Source of the DNA: Undaria pinnatifida | Lineage: Eukaryota; Sar; Phaeophyceae; Laminariales; Alariaceae | Direction of reading: 5' to 3' | NCBI GenBank assembly: GCA_012845835.1 | Contig: JABAKD010000006.1 | Coordinates: 8,394,137 to 8,458,136 of the forward strand | Length of the DNA stretch: 64,000 nucleotides | Notes under the pieces: model-generated | Database searches by the model: none | The model's input: the letters and a program-made list of their open reading frames with translations, nothing else | What the model was told of the DNA's origin: nothing | Shown here: piece after piece, positions 21,250 to 33,414 of the stretch | Layout: every line of letters starts with the position of its first letter | Position numbering within the stretch: the first letter of the stretch is position 1 | Translations under genes and position numbers: made by a program

Positions 21250-21400
21250 CTCACCCACGAATGCCGCTTGAAAGTATCTAGTCAAAGGGTGAATTTTTGG
21301 TATCATACTGACCCCCATGACCAGAGGAAGAGGAGGACATAGCCATTTGCTTTTAACGGCCTCGGGCTGTCTCTAGGAGCGAACCTCGTATCGACTAGTA
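21250..21400 (+). repeat. Dispersed repeat, partner at 6630-6790
   Basis: It shares CAAAGGGTGAAT, TATCATACTGACCCCCATGA and GGGCTGTCTCTAGGAG with the partner, in the same order. Confidence 0.75.
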
Positions 21401-22199
21401 GTGCCATGCCTTCAATTTTTTCAAAAGCATTCAGGCTTTTTCCAAGCGGGGGCGAAAAAACAAAAGCGCCGCATTTTGCACGAACCGGTTGAAGGTACTC
21501 CAAGGCATATCTGTAGAATTCTTCGCGCAAAAAGTGAAGATCTGACCTGCTTATGTTCGACATAAAGCAGAATCTAGCGAAAAACTGGATGCTACACTGA
21601 AACCAAGTCATCTGAAGGCAATTTGGCATGCATCTTACTCCTTTTTGCGCACATAAGTCCAAATGTTTACGCCATTTTTGAGAGATAAGACCCTGAATTT
21701 TTGCACGCGTATTGTTCTACACGCCCATCCCGTGGCCTGACCTCCGTTTTTTTTTGTATTTTGGTAAAAAGTTTTTTGCTGAATGTTTTCGTCTCAGGTG
21801 GTCCACATTTTCCAAACAATATTAACTGACGAAAAATCAGGTAGCGCCCCCCCCCCCGAAATTAGGCACAAGGTGCCGAAGTCAGTCTTACGAGCGGTTC
21901 TTGGAAGGATGCAGTTCACCCTTCATGCGACTCGCCGAACACCTCACGGCGCTTCGCGCTTGGTGCAATCAATGTCTTGCCTGGTTGGTGAAAACCCGAC
22001 GTGCTCCGTCCCGGCATAGTAGGGATGCGAGGGTCTATGGTCATACGACGACGGCCATGCACAAACTGAGTACCCCCCCCCCCCCCCGACAGGTGATGTC
22101 TTCGCAAGGGCACATACATAGAAGACGTGTGTAAAGTTTCACGGTCTGAATCGAGAAAACGGCATGGACATTCGCCGGGGAATACATTTCGGGCTTTTA
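21401..22199. other. Unassigned stretch
   Basis: The stretch contains a C run at about 22073-22087 and short frames on both strands. No domain is recognised. Confidence 0.3.
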
Positions 22200-22209
22200 A
22201 CTTGAATGA

Positions 22210-22540
22210 ATCAGCTTGGATATAGTAGCAGTATAGTAGTAGTTCAGCCTTGGCATCATCGACAAGAATAACAACAACAAAAGCACCTGGTGCCAGGTTT
22301 GGCCTCTACGTACCCTCTTATAAGCGCGTGTTACGAGCTGGTACCAGTCTGTTACGCACTCTGTATAGTCTAGTGCGTTTCCTTTCTCGCACTCATTGTA
22401 CGGCGTACCTTGCATTATTACAGCAGTATGTAGTAGCAGTAGCAGTTCAGCCTAGGGATCAACGACAACAGCAACACCCACAAAAGCATCTGGTGCCAGG
22501 TTTGGCCTCTACGTACCCTATATAGTGCGTGTCACGAGCT
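22210..22540 (+). repeat. 205-bp direct repeat, about 1.6 copies
   Basis: CTGGTGCCAGGTTTGGCCTC followed by TACGTACCCT and ACGAGCTGGTA occurs twice about 205 bp apart (near 22287 and 22490). Each is preceded by AGTTCAGCCT and CAACAAAAGCA. Confidence 0.75.
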
Positions 22541-22542
22541 GG

Positions 22543-23258
22543 TATCATACTATAAAAAATTATAAAAAATGAAAGTACACTCCAGCTGTGAGGTCGAATA
22601 TTTTGTCGGAACTCATCTTTGCAAGCTGTGTGTGATACTCCAATCGCGCGCATTATGGGTTGTGTGTCCTCATTGAGGATATAGGTCGTCGACTCCCCTT
22701 GCAACTACAGTGTAGCTATCAGGGTCACCAGGGTGATGTTAGTCAGTCTGTGCGCGGAAACTATAAAACCCGTTTCTGAGGGGGACAAAATCTGACAGCT
22801 GTGGAGGGAAATGCATCAGTTTATCAAGTGAATCCTGTAAGTCGAATAACCGGTGAGGGAAGGGCGGAGTTTTAAAAGACGTGGGGGCCTGATTTTGATC
22901 AAAAGGGGCGAGGGTGGGGGGGGTTGGGGGACGGGCGGGGCAGCTCAATTTGTGCGTGGAAACTATAAATCTTTCAAGGGGATAAACCTGACGGTTTTGG
23001 AAGGAATGCACCAGTTTATCATGGAGGGGGGGCGGGGCGGGCGGGGCAGCGCAATCTGTGCGTGAAAACTATACATTATTTTGAGGGAATAAATGTGACG
23101 GTTTTGGAAATAATGCACCAGTTTATCATGTATATCCTGTAAGTCGTACAACCAGTGAGTAGAGGACGGAGTGTTCGAGGGGGTGCGGGTGGGGTCGGGG
23201 AGTTGGGGAGGTGGTGGGGGAGGGGGGGGGGGAGGTTTGGGGGGGGGGGGGGGGGGCT
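22543..23258 (-). mobile_element. G-tract retroposon-like repeat, copy C
   Basis: The constant end begins near 22543 (ACTATAAAAAATTATAAAAA). Three copies of the GAAACTATA block follow, separated by G runs, and the copy ends in an 18-G run near 23258. The block order is as in the other copies. Confidence 0.75.
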
Positions 23259-24070
23259 TCATATACCAGCCTGTTACGTACCCTATTTAGTGCGTTTAAT
23301 TTCTCGCACTACCAGGTACGTTTTTTTGTGATGCCCTGGTGAGTTTCGTAGCTGAAATAGCAGTTTTATGGGTTTGGAAACATGAATACCAGTACACAAG
23401 GGCTCCGCTCCGCGGGCGGCTGACGCCGCCAGCTACGCTCGCGCAGGGAAGAATACTAAATAAATGTGAAGATCTCAGAAGTAAGACGCCCATCATTTGG
23501 TGCATCTAGCGATTTGATAATGCCAAGAGCTACTTACGCAGAGCTGTTCGCCTTGTCTGTGCTGTGCTGTGTGTGCTTGTTGACGCTGTTACGTTCTTAT
23601 CGTCAGTACGGGTGTAGTTTTCGAAAAGAAAAAGAACGATCGAGCAGGACTGAGAGAGGACAATCATAAACCAAACGAAGAAACAGAAGAAAGCGAAAAA
23701 AAGACGAGTACATACGTACATACATACCGCTCGGTACCTGGTATCGCATGATACCTGGTACTGCTGTATGTTCGAAAGAAAGCACAGTGCGGATGAAAAA
23801 ACTCATCGCCTCAAATTGGGGAATCCCAGAAAAAATGTGGTGCACCTCTATCGTAGCATGCGGAGTTTGAGTATAAACTGAAAGTGCAACCCGATGGACC
23901 AATCCGTGGCTTGAGTATACGAAAACCTCCATGTTGCCAAACAAGAATATAACGTTCCGGCGATTTTAGGCTAAGGCGGATTAAGGAGCCCCGTTATTCA
24001 GCCCTGAGCCTGGGGGAAAAAAAAAAACACCAAAAAAGGGCCACCTCTTTCGAAGCACCCGTCGCCAACC
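23259..24070. other. Unassigned stretch
   Basis: Short frames occur on both strands, including a 67-aa plus frame (23466-23669) with one hydrophobic segment. The phrase AAGGAGCCCCGTTATTCAG near 23983 recurs with one change at 28083. No gene is supported. Confidence 0.3.
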
Positions 24071-24215
24071 ATCGTCTTGTCGGCGACTTATGATGAGCCT
24101 AGCGTAATCAAATAGAAGTACGATACCCGGCATATACCAGCAGGCGGAGTCTTGTCTTGTCGGCGACTTATGATAAAGCCTAGCGTAATCAAGTAGAAGT
24201 ACGATACCCAGGCAA
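24070..24215 (+). repeat. 81-bp tandem repeat, two copies
   Basis: CTTGTCGGCGACTTATGAT, then AGCCTAGCGTAATCAA and TAGAAGTACGATACCC, occur twice with start points about 81 bp apart. Confidence 0.85.
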
Positions 24216-24866
24216 AGTTTTTCTTGACTTTTGAAAACGGTCAACGTGTAACGTACTCGTACCTCCACATATTTATTTGCGTTGATTTTTCTTGCTTGGT
24301 TTTGTATCCCCACCGGAGATCTGGTTGTTGGTGTTTTTTTGGGGGGCAATCGGCGGTACAACCTTCCGATATTTGGTTGAATATTCGTCGGCGACCGTTG
24401 TTTTTTTTCATGATATAAGCCAACTCGCAGCCCTAGTGCTTGGTTAAGCTTTGTGGCCATAGCCCATGTGATGCCTGCACGAAGCACTGACTTCACCCTT
24501 TTTGCACCGCAGCCCCGGCATGGGAACAAAATACCTAGATTTAGACTAGGAAAAATCTGGGAGTTGAAAATCGGTTAAGCAAACGAACAGGTTCTGACGA
24601 GCACGAGGAACCTCCCCGGTACACATGCGCACATTGGATAACAGGCCAAACCCAACCGTTTGAATCACGCGGCTTCAGCCCGCAACGAGCCGAGCAACCT
24701 CCCCACAACCACGCGATCGAAGTGTGACACGCAGATTCACCAAGATGAGTTCTTCAGACGAAAACCCTCGATCTCACAGCGCTTGCGGTGTCCTTTTCCT
24801 TTGTACTAAAACTGCTACTCCCGTCGCCCGCTTACGATTTCAAATCTGATACGTCTTTTTTACTTT

Positions 24867-25235
24867 TTGCTAACGTTCAAGGCGGCTCTGACGCATGTTT
24901 TTTTTGTCAAGGATACAAATTGGAAAAAAGGTGGATTTCCAATCAAGAAAAAACGTATCGCTGCTCTGTGCGCCATTTTATGGTGGCTTTCGCTTTTTTT
25001 TGCGCTGTTTCATCTGGGAACCAGCAGTTTCAGAATAGCGCAATTGTTGAGCCATACTGTGAACTCCGCGAGTGATCCACGGCAGGATGGGCAAGCATCC
25101 TCCGTCACCACCGACATGTCGCAGCAAGGGAACAGAATGAGGAACTGTAGGGTTTCTCTTGTCGCTGAGAGGGAGGAGCCCTCTCTCATGAATAGCCACT
25201 ACGTCTACTGCTCTTTGTTTTATAGTCAGAAATAA
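24867..25235 (+). other. Open frame of unknown status (122 aa)
   Basis: This plus-strand frame has a lysine-rich stretch followed by one hydrophobic segment (AALCAILWWLSLFFALF) that could span a membrane, and a polar C-terminus. I recognise no family and see no supporting splice or promoter context, so chance is as likely as a small gene or an exon. Confidence 0.15.
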
Positions 25236-26312
25236 CTACGTTAGGTTGTTCGAATCGTCGTCCAATTCAAAATCGTCCTCTGGAGGAGACGAATTTGCTT
25301 TGCCTGGCGCAGCCGTAGGGCTGCCACAACACACGCGATGGTGGCAACGATACAGTACGAGCTATCTTCCTCTTAGTGGTGGTCGATGCCACTTAGTGCT
25401 GTGTTCCAGCTGTGCCATGAGCAGTGCGCTAAGTCTGCACGCAGTGTCTCATATATTCACGTCGTAGCCCACAGCAGTCTAAAACCCATACATAGTCGTA
25501 CAACGCCGACGAGGTATCGAGCAAAACCAAATTTGACGGCTTTTGGGTGTGGTAAAAGTTGGGTTTTGGGCTCTAAATTTTGCCAAACCAGAGGACCAAC
25601 GCCCGAATGAGTAGAGAGGACCGTAAATCGACCAAGTCCGGCGGAAGGCTCTTTTCTCGTCGTGACCGGGGGTTTTGTTTAGTGGGTGAGCTTGCGCAAG
25701 TCCCACACTACCCGGAATGATGTCGTTCCGGGTGGCTATCTCCACCGCACCTGACCCCCTGGGGCCAGGTTGGGTCGACATACTCACGCATCCGTATACA
25801 ACGGCAGCTTGCGCAGCCGGAGTAGTAACGGGGACCGCCGGTAGGGACAGCTCGCGCTATCGCTATCGCGGGAACCGAAGAACACGCCAGAAACCCAGCT
25901 GGATTGCGGATGCGTAATTGAGTTAAATCGGCACACGACGTGTACGAAAATACGTGGAAGTGTGGTGAGCTTACTCTTTATTTTGCCCATCCGCTACTCC
26001 GCTAGAGGACGAAAACAAAACAAAAACCCTAGCGCATTTGATTGCTGGTACAACACTGGACGAATTTTTTTTTCCAGGAAAAGAACTCCCCATTAGACGT
26101 CGTTCTGATTGGAAAAGATAAGAAATGATCCCAAATACCCCGAAACCCTAAAGCTTAGCACAATCACAACTGCGTAAGATCCAAGCTAACCCCACCGCCC
26201 CGCTTATGTCCCACAGATACACATCTACCGCATCGACACAGCACTGCGCACAACCATCCACGGGACATCTGCGTCATCACCACATCAACGCACGTAGCCA
26301 CCCAGAGGCGGG
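25236..26312. other. Stretch upstream of the SET gene
   Basis: No gene is recognised. The last 200 bp before the SET start codon are relatively C-rich and could hold its promoter and 5' UTR; no TATA box is evident close to 26313. Confidence 0.3.
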
Positions 26313-29300
26313 ATGATCGCCATGCACGCGGCAAAAACGTGGCACAACGGGCAACGCGCGCTGGCTGTTCTTGTGCCTCGAGCGGCGACGGTCCGCGCTA
26401 ACCCTGCGTCCTTCCCCATCCGGCAAGCCTTCTCTTCTTTCCACAAGCAAGAAAACGTCGCCACCGTTGGAAAATTCACAACCGGTGGCCATATTGTGCC
26501 CGGCGGCAATGCCGTAACCGGTGGCAATATGGCCACTGGTGGCAACATCGTTACCGCTGATAAGGCCGCCTTCGGTAGGGCCGCCACCGCGTTTTTCGGA
26601 GCAAGAGGCGCGCGCACCGAGTACGGCTCACTTCGAAGAGGACGTTCGTGTGCAAAACGCTCGTGGGAGGGACTCTCTTGTGGGGGTCGCTCTTCACTAG
26701 ATAACGGGTGCACCAGCCTTTCCCATGAACACGGAAGCAGTCGTACGTTGTCGTCATCGTCAGCCTTGGTGGCTTTCAACGGAAGCAGCCGCGCGTCGGC
26801 ATCGTTGGTTAACTGCGCAAGCAGACGGGTGTTTTCGTCAGCGTCGCTGGTTGGCAACGACAACAGTCGCGCATTCTTGTTGACCTACTTAGCCACCGAC
26901 GACAACAGCCGTTTATTGTCGTCAGCCCCTCGAGTTAGCGCCGGAAGCAGGCGCGCGGTTTCGTCTACCTCGCCGACTACCGACGAATCCAGCGATACAT
27001 CGGCCTCGATGGTTAGCTTCGGAAGCAGGCGCGGGTTTCCGTCGGCGTCGCTGGCTAGCGACGGTAGGGCTATCTCGGTCGTCAAACAGGGAACGGAAAG
27101 CTTCCTCGTCGCTCAGCGCAACCTGGCAGCGGGGGACGTGTTGTTCAATTGCACCCCAGGCACGCTGTCCTCCGTGAGGTCCAGGCACAGCATCCAGGTC
27201 GCCGCGGACCTGCACCTGACTGTCTCAGATGACCTACAGCTTATAAACCACGGCTGCACACCCAACTGTCAGCTTGAGCTGGTGGACAGTTCTTCTACGG
27301 CTGGCAAAGTGAGCGCGCCCAAGTTTAGCCTGCGCTTGTTGTTGCTGTTTTCACATTAACTGGCATAGGATCAAGTCCGCGGTCACAGGATAGGCTCCAG
27401 TCACTCTGGAGTGGAATATCCCAGGAAAAAAAAACAAAGCAAATTAAAAGTGGTACCCGCATATATCACAGCTGAAGAAATTCATGCATGCACCTAACAA
27501 AAAAAAAAAAAAATCGGAAGACAGCCTACGTGCCAGGCCCATACCGGTACATACGGTTCAATACTCGCATCTGAAACCGACTGCACGCCCGTAGCCCCTT
27601 TTGGCCTCCAGGTACCTGGGTATAAAAACTGTCGATAGGCGATCATACAATAGCAATAATAAGGCAAATGCGTCAGATGCGTAATCCGATCTGTAACGTA
27701 TCTACAGGAGGGTCATCCCACCAGCAGTTTCTAGGAATTTTCTGAGCTCCTAACATGAGGAGCTAGCTCTATATATCACCCCACCTGAAACACGACTTCG
27801 ACGGCATTCGCTCGCGCAATGCAACCAACGCTTGTATGCGCTCGTCCTAAAAACAACCATTGTACTCGTAAAATTTGCAGTAAAGACGCGCGCTATGACA
27901 GAGGTGCGCCCCTTGTTTTTCTCTGAGGTTCCTCAATTTGGAAGCTTAAGGCATGTCCTTCTTAACCCCAAAAACTGATTTGGAGAAGAACGTAACTGCT
28001 GCCGGATGAAACATCCCGTGGCCTAGGTACACAACGAGAATCATGCAAAAACAAAATGTCGTATTTCCGACGATTTTGGGTTAAGGAGCCCCGTCATTCA
28101 GAAACCGTTTCGGACGAAAAATGCTTCTATCTCTATCGTAGCACGCGCCGGAAAAACTGCTAGTTCCTCGCTTGAGGAACTCAAACCGACCACCAAAGTT
28201 TGGCCTCAACAAGTGCAACCCCTGTCGTGGTATGCCTCCGTATATCCTCGAGTACAGAGATCGAGGTCAGATATCCCGGCTTAGTTCTTCTACGGCAAGA
28301 AGAGCGCACAACAGGAGGACACGTATCGGCACATGGTGCTGGTTCGTTTGTTACTGCGTCGTGCATCTCGAAGAAGTTGCGCTTCGGGTGCGTGCTAGAG
28401 CTACCATAGGCGGTCCGGGTGGCTTTGTTTCGCCGATTGTGTGAAACATCGTTTAATCATACTTTTTTGGCCTTCTTTTTGTTTTTCCCGCTGAAGCAGA
28501 CGTGGCAGATACGTCGGAATGCCGCCTAAGCTCTTCGTCGGACTCACAGCTGACGTTGTTATAATAATTTTATAAAATAACTTGTGCGTACGCGACTTAC
28601 CGCGAAACACAGACATTTGAGAAGCTTACGGGTACTTGCAAAAGTTTAGATGTGGCAGCGTGGCAGCCAGAGGAGCTACCCACGGGAGGAACGCAGGGGT
28701 TGTTCTCTCTGGAATATATCTTGTGTTTTAGGGATGGGGTTAGGGGGTGCTACATTATTACGGCGGCCCCGACCAATTTCTTACGGCGAAATGATCTCGC
28801 CGTAATGCCGTAATGCGGTGATTCGACGTATTGTCTTCTTGAGATTATTCAAAAGATGACAAAGCGATGGCCACAGACTGCGAGACTACAGACAAGAGAC
28901 ATACAAGCTACGACTACGGGGGGAGCCACCTACTTACACCATTCATGAGGACATGCTTGTACACTTATTAAGTACGTATTATTTTCCTCAGTTCGTTTTC
29001 CCATTTGTCTTGTTGTTTCTGTCCTCGGATTTGTCCATTGGTTGGGTTTCTGGGTGGCATGCGGTGTAGTCGGCCTTCAGATGCGTGTTGGGTTTCTGGG
29101 TGGCATGCGGTGTAGTCGGCCTTCAGATGCGAGTCTCATGTACCACTATTGGGCCTGGCACGTACGTAGACTGACAACTAAAAACCAATGAATTATTGAT
29201 GAGATAGAAACATATTTTCGTATCATATTTTGAACTCCTACAGTAGACATTTTTTTTCGTGGGTTGGTGGTTGGCTTTGAGTTTGTATGAAACTGGTCGG

Positions 29301-29961
29301 TTTCAATCCTACTATTTGTACCAGGTATGTTTTTTCAACTCAATAAGCAAAATTTGGAAATCGCAAACACCCGATTAGATATCTATTGCTAGACATACCG
29401 TTAGCAGTTCACGTGCGACTATGCTTCCAGGTCGTGGGTCGTACGTTTCTTTCGTTTCACTGCGGACGAATCCCCTAGCCAGGCGTGTAGGAACAAGCAC
29501 TTTTTGGATGTGTGTGTATTTTTTCCTGAAGGACGGGGCTCCTCAACTCGAAAACCGTCGGAGTTTTTATTTTTTTTTGCAAAATTCTTTGCATGTCTTC
29601 GGACATGGGATCGTTCTCCGGGTCAGCAATTTCATTTTTATGCTCCGAATCAGGTGCGAGGCGCACCCCTTACTATAGCATGCGTCTTGTGTACGGGTTG
29701 ACATGCGCACCCCCCCGCCCCGCCCACCCCCTCTTGCTCGCGTGGACTCAGGGTCCCTGCGTTCGCGTCACCGTAATAGCGCCCGAAATCCTCAAAGGCG
29801 AGACGTTGACCATTGACTATAACGCAATGGAGGTGGACATTATAAGCTCCTTTGATTGCGCGTGCGGCGCTGTCAACTGCCGCGGCCACATCTCGGGCTT
29901 CTCGAAGCTCCCGCCCTCCGTCCAGGAAGAGTATATCCAAGGGCGCTGGTTGACGTCGCAG
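26313..29961 (+). CDS. SET-domain protein, two exons seen (26313-27308 and 29752-29961)
   Basis: SET proteins transfer methyl groups from S-adenosylmethionine to lysines, often on histones. Exon 1 (332 codons) has a basic N-terminus with no acidic residue before about 47, then Ser/Ala-rich degenerate repeats of about 20 residues, then the start of a SET domain from about residue 253. The substrate/cofactor motif INHGCTPNC is at 311-319. A GTGAGC donor follows a complete codon at 27309. Exon 2 begins after a pyrimidine tract and CAG at 29751, in phase, and adds the rest: VTVIAPEILKGETLTIDYN, with the catalytic tyrosine, and a post-SET CACGAVNC motif. The two halves join into one standard SET plus post-SET domain. 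At 29962 CAG/GTAGGT is a strong donor, so more exons may follow; otherwise the frame stops at 30051. The start codon is the first ATG of the frame and is uncertain. The target and location are unknown. Confidence 0.75.
27735..27830 (+). repeat. Dispersed repeat, partner at 31955-32030
   Basis: Both places have TTTCTGAGCTCCTAACATGAG, then a CACTCGAAACA-like or CACCTGAAACA-like stretch, then CGACTTCGACGG or a related stretch, then CTCGCGCAAT or CTCCCGCAAT. Confidence 0.65.
28531..28581. repeat. Dispersed repeat, partner at 31345-31398
   Basis: CTCACAGCTGACGTT, then GTAGAATAAT or TATAATAATT, then TCATAAAA or TTATAAAA, are shared. The minus-strand frames across both copies read similarly (LFYKIIITTSAVS and LFYEIILQTSAVS), so the shared piece could once have been coding. 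Confidence 0.6.
29041..29132 (+). repeat. 46-bp perfect direct repeat, two copies
   Basis: GTTGGGTTTCTGGGTGGCAT and the following 26 bp (through GGCCTTCAGATGCG) occur at 29041 and 29087 without change. The repeat lies inside intron 1 of the SET gene. Confidence 0.9.
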
Positions 29962-30182
29962 GTAGGTACGGAAGGGTCGGGCGCCCCCCCTCTGCTCACC
30001 GGGGTCGTGAAAGATTGGGTGGCGACTACTCGCCGCGTTCGCGGCAGTTGACTCGCGAGCGGAAGGGGCGGCCAACCCCAGAAATTGGCCCGATTAGTAT
30101 CCAGTGTCGACGCTATGTTTATTCGAGCTCTGGGGATCAAATAATTACCCTTTTGCTGTCAGATTTGTTTAGTTTCGTCGAA

Positions 30183-30505
30183 GACCATTGGCTCAGGTTG
30201 CACCGCATTTGGCTCACGTTGAGCCGCGTTTGGCTCAGGTCGAACCGCATTTGAAGCAGGTTGCACCGCTTTTTTCTCACGTTCCACCGCGTTTGGCTCG
30301 GGGTGAACCGCATTTGGCTCAGGTTGCACCGTATTCGGCTTAGGTTGAACCGCATTTGGCTCAGGTTGCACCGCATTTGGCTCAAGCTACACCGTGTTTG
30401 GGTCAGGTTGTGCCGCATTGGCCAAGGTTGTGCCGCATTTGGCTCAGGTTGCACCTCATCTGGCTGTGGTTGCGCCGCACCTGGCTCAAATTGCACCGCA
30501 TTCAT
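30183..30505. repeat. 21-bp minisatellite (heptad-coding on the minus strand)
   Basis: About 15 units resemble GGTTGCACCGCATTTGGCTCA. The period of 21 means that the minus strand reads as 7-residue repeats of the Q-P-E-P-N-A-V type. It begins about 130 bp after the last SET frame stop and could lie in the gene's 3' region or in a later exon or intron. Confidence 0.9.
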
Positions 30506-32154
30506 TGTATAAACGTATTCTAACAACGCCAGCTGTGAGTTCAGAAAATTTAGGGTCGATATTTGTGTAACGTATCTACCAGACATTTACAAGTATACTT
30601 ATTGGCTGGTTATCGGCCTTAGTTTTTCGCCCGCCTTCTCTGCGATTGCGACGTACCATACTTTGCCTACCGTCCCCTAGCTTCACCGGCTGGGTTGGCG
30701 CAAGAGTGGGGGGTGTCGGCGCGGCGTCTGTTTGTGCTTTGAATGGGGACGATGCAGTAGTGATGGGTGGCGACGCTGTGTCTGTTTATGCTTCGTGTGG
30801 GACTGATGCAACAGTGCGCTGGTTTCGTGCTTCGCGCACGCTTGGTGCATATTTTGTGGGATTAGTCACTGCGTCTATTTTGTGCTTCGTGTGGGGCTGA
30901 TGCACACGTGGTCGGGGACGACGCGGCGCCTCGTTTGTGCTTCAGGTGGGGTTGGTACGTCATGTGATATCGAACGTGTCCATCTGAGTTTGACGACAGG
31001 GGATAGGGGGGCACGGTGCCAGTTAGAGAGGGTGTTTATGTGGCAGCTCATCGCTTGGTCTCCTAGATCGAGTGGGTAGGACGAAAAGGGGGGGGGGAGG
31101 GGGCGATCCCACAAGATCTAACAGCTGTTGTGTGGTGTTCTGTGGGGAAAGTAAACATTGGTGTGACATTATCTATTTCTTACTGCAATGGATAATATTG
31201 TTCATGTTACCCAACACTTAAACGTCATCGTCGTGGTTCGCTGCAGGCGTAATGGCCATTGTGACGCATAATTGGGTTTTCATTCATCACAACTTGCTAA
31301 AAACGGGCGACCGGTGTATTATGCAGCTTGCAAAGACGAGCATCGACCCTCAACTCGTCGAACTCACAGCTGACGTTTGTAGAATAATTTCATAAAACAG
31401 GTCACCCAGCGCGATGTCCGCGACATCAGGAAAGCCTCCCCCTCCCCGTGGTGAGGTTTGGTTTTTGATGATAGAGGTGATGGTGTGATGGTAGCTGTGA
31501 TAATGGTTATGGTGGCGACCCCCCCCCGTTCGATGTAGGTTCAAGTATTATTTTCGGCGACGGAGTAGTCAGCTGTGTAAGCGGCTCCCCCTTTCCCTCC
31601 CGTTCGATGTAATTTACAGCGTGTTTTCGGCCGGGAACATTTAGATGTAGAAGAAACCCACACTTCCGCCTTGTCACGTTGGGCCCAGAATCAGTGTTTG
31701 ATGGCTTGCGAGTCACACGTCGTTTGGCCAAAACTTGACACAGCGTTAAGGGGGATCCTGTATGTCGCTGTCGCTTAGAGCCCCGAATAAGGATTTATCG
31801 GTTCATTTTTTCGTGCTGTTTGGCTCCGAGAAGTCGCAGTGTTCAGCTTGTTTCTCTACCGTATACTGTCCCTTGAATCCTTGCATAAGCGTTGGATGGC
31901 ATGATTTCGTCGGATATGTTCGGTGTAAGAGTCATCCCGCGCTAGGGGTGCAGACTAAGTTTCTGAGCTCCTAACATGAGCTCATAATCTCACTCGAAAC
32001 ATGATTTCAACCAAGCTTCGCTCCCGCAATCGACCACCCAAGTGCGGGGGGTAGGCTTGCTCACGGGGGGAGGAGTCCCAATACCAGGAGGGGCATCAAG
32101 CGGAGAGAAGAGTAGATATATATATATATAGAGTTATTAAGTTGCATTTGTCTA
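30506..32154. other. Unassigned stretch with a degenerate repeat
   Basis: Around 30720-30960 phrases such as GTTTGTGCTTCG and GGGACGATGCA recur at irregular 50-70-bp spacing. The rest holds the partners of two dispersed repeats (31345-31398 and 31955-32030) and a short TA run near 32115. No gene is recognised. Confidence 0.4.
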
Positions 32155-32239
32155 CCCGCTGGTGGCTCCGCCGCTGCCTCAAGTGCCAGGCGCGCAAGCG
32201 CTAAACAATCCTTTGGCCTACCCTTTCTTTGCCGTTACC

Positions 32240-32640
32240 AAACGGCCCCGGCGTTGTCATCAGCGTGGACTACTTCGGCCCCCTGCCCTTAACGCCTCGG
32301 GGCAATGCCTTCATCCTCCTTCTTGCAGATCGTTTCAGCCGCCGCACCGACATGTACGCCACTACAGAGGCTCAGTTCACCGCCTCCCGCACGGCCGACG
32401 TCCTTGTTGACCGATGCACCCTTCTCTGGGGATGCTCTTGTCACTATTCTTTCCGATAACGGACTCAGTTTTGCTCCAAACTTGTTCCTCGCTCTCTACG
32501 ATCGCCTCGGCACCAATAAGATGATCACCAGCTCCTACCACCCGTGCACCAACGGCGGAGTCGAGCGCGTCAACCTCGTCATGGCCCTCATGCTCGCCAT
32601 GGTTGGCGACGAACAACAAACTGACTAGAATATTCAACTC
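32240..32640 (+). pseudogene. Chromovirus integrase catalytic core
   Basis: Integrase inserts the element's cDNA into the host genome. Two plus frames (32229-32459 and 32305-32628) give the DDE pattern in order: a VISVDYFGPL segment (first Asp), an ILSDNGLSF segment (second Asp), and a TNGGVERVN segment (Glu). The spacing is that of an rve core. A frameshift near 32430 and a stop at 32626-32628 separate the pieces, so no active enzyme is made. Confidence 0.75.
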
Positions 32641-32660
32641 CCACACGTCGAGAGTGCTTA

Positions 32661-32850
32661 CAACAACCCCGTCAGCGCAATCACCGGACTTTCCCCCAAC
32701 GAAGTGCATACGGGTCGTCTCCTCCGCCCCCCCTTACTGTCTTGAACAACCCTTCAACAACCCCGTCAGCGCAACGGCCGGATTTTCCCCCAACGAAGTG
32801 CATATGAGTCGACTCCTCCGCCCCCCCCTTATTGTCTTGGGCCTCTCCAA
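32661..32850 (+). repeat. 94-bp tandem duplication inside the integrase region
   Basis: CAACAACCCCGTCAGCGCAA and the following segment (CCCCCAACGAAGTGCATA and CTCCTCCGCCCCCCC) occur at 32661 and 32755. The period is not a multiple of three, so it breaks the frame. Confidence 0.85.
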
Positions 32851-33414
32851 CATCGGCGGACACCAAACTCTCAACCGGGACCAGCTAGCTTATATCGACC
32901 TCGACACCGCCCGCCAACAACACGTCTACCGGGCGTCCGGGAATTGCACGCCATCTACGTATCGCGTCTCGACCGCCGTGACGCTCCCCTCATGGACACT
33001 CCACGCCTTTCACCGCCATTTTCCGTCAATGGTTGGGCGTGGATCTACAACTTTACCGCTACCATTTGCCAGTGCGCCCAAAACGGCATTGAGGCCATCG
33101 TCATCAAGACCACCTTATCCTTCAACTAAATCGGTGCCTTCAAGATGCTCGCCGTGGGCCCGGCACCGGCCTCCGCCGTCCCAGATAACCGGCCCCTTCA
33201 CGACAAGGTCCGACACTTCGACCTCCCGTGCGACACGCTCGGACGCAACTCCGAACCTCGCATCTCCCGTCATCCACTGGAGACCATGGCGGAATCCCGA
33301 CGACATTCACGACATACAAAACATCTTCCGGCCAACCGCACCAAGCACGTGCTCAACTTCTTCTCCACCAAGTCCCCGCCCTTTTGACGCCACCCCCGAC
33401 GACATCTCTCCACC

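Larger units (their letters stand above)
27309..29751 (+). other. Intron 1 of the SET gene (2,443 bp)
   Basis: It starts GTGAGC and ends with a pyrimidine-rich stretch (ACCCCCCCGCCCCGCCCACC and following) and ACTCAG. It is phase 0. It contains a 46-bp direct repeat and two interspersed repeats that also occur outside the gene. Several short frames inside it are not supported as genes. Confidence 0.7.
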
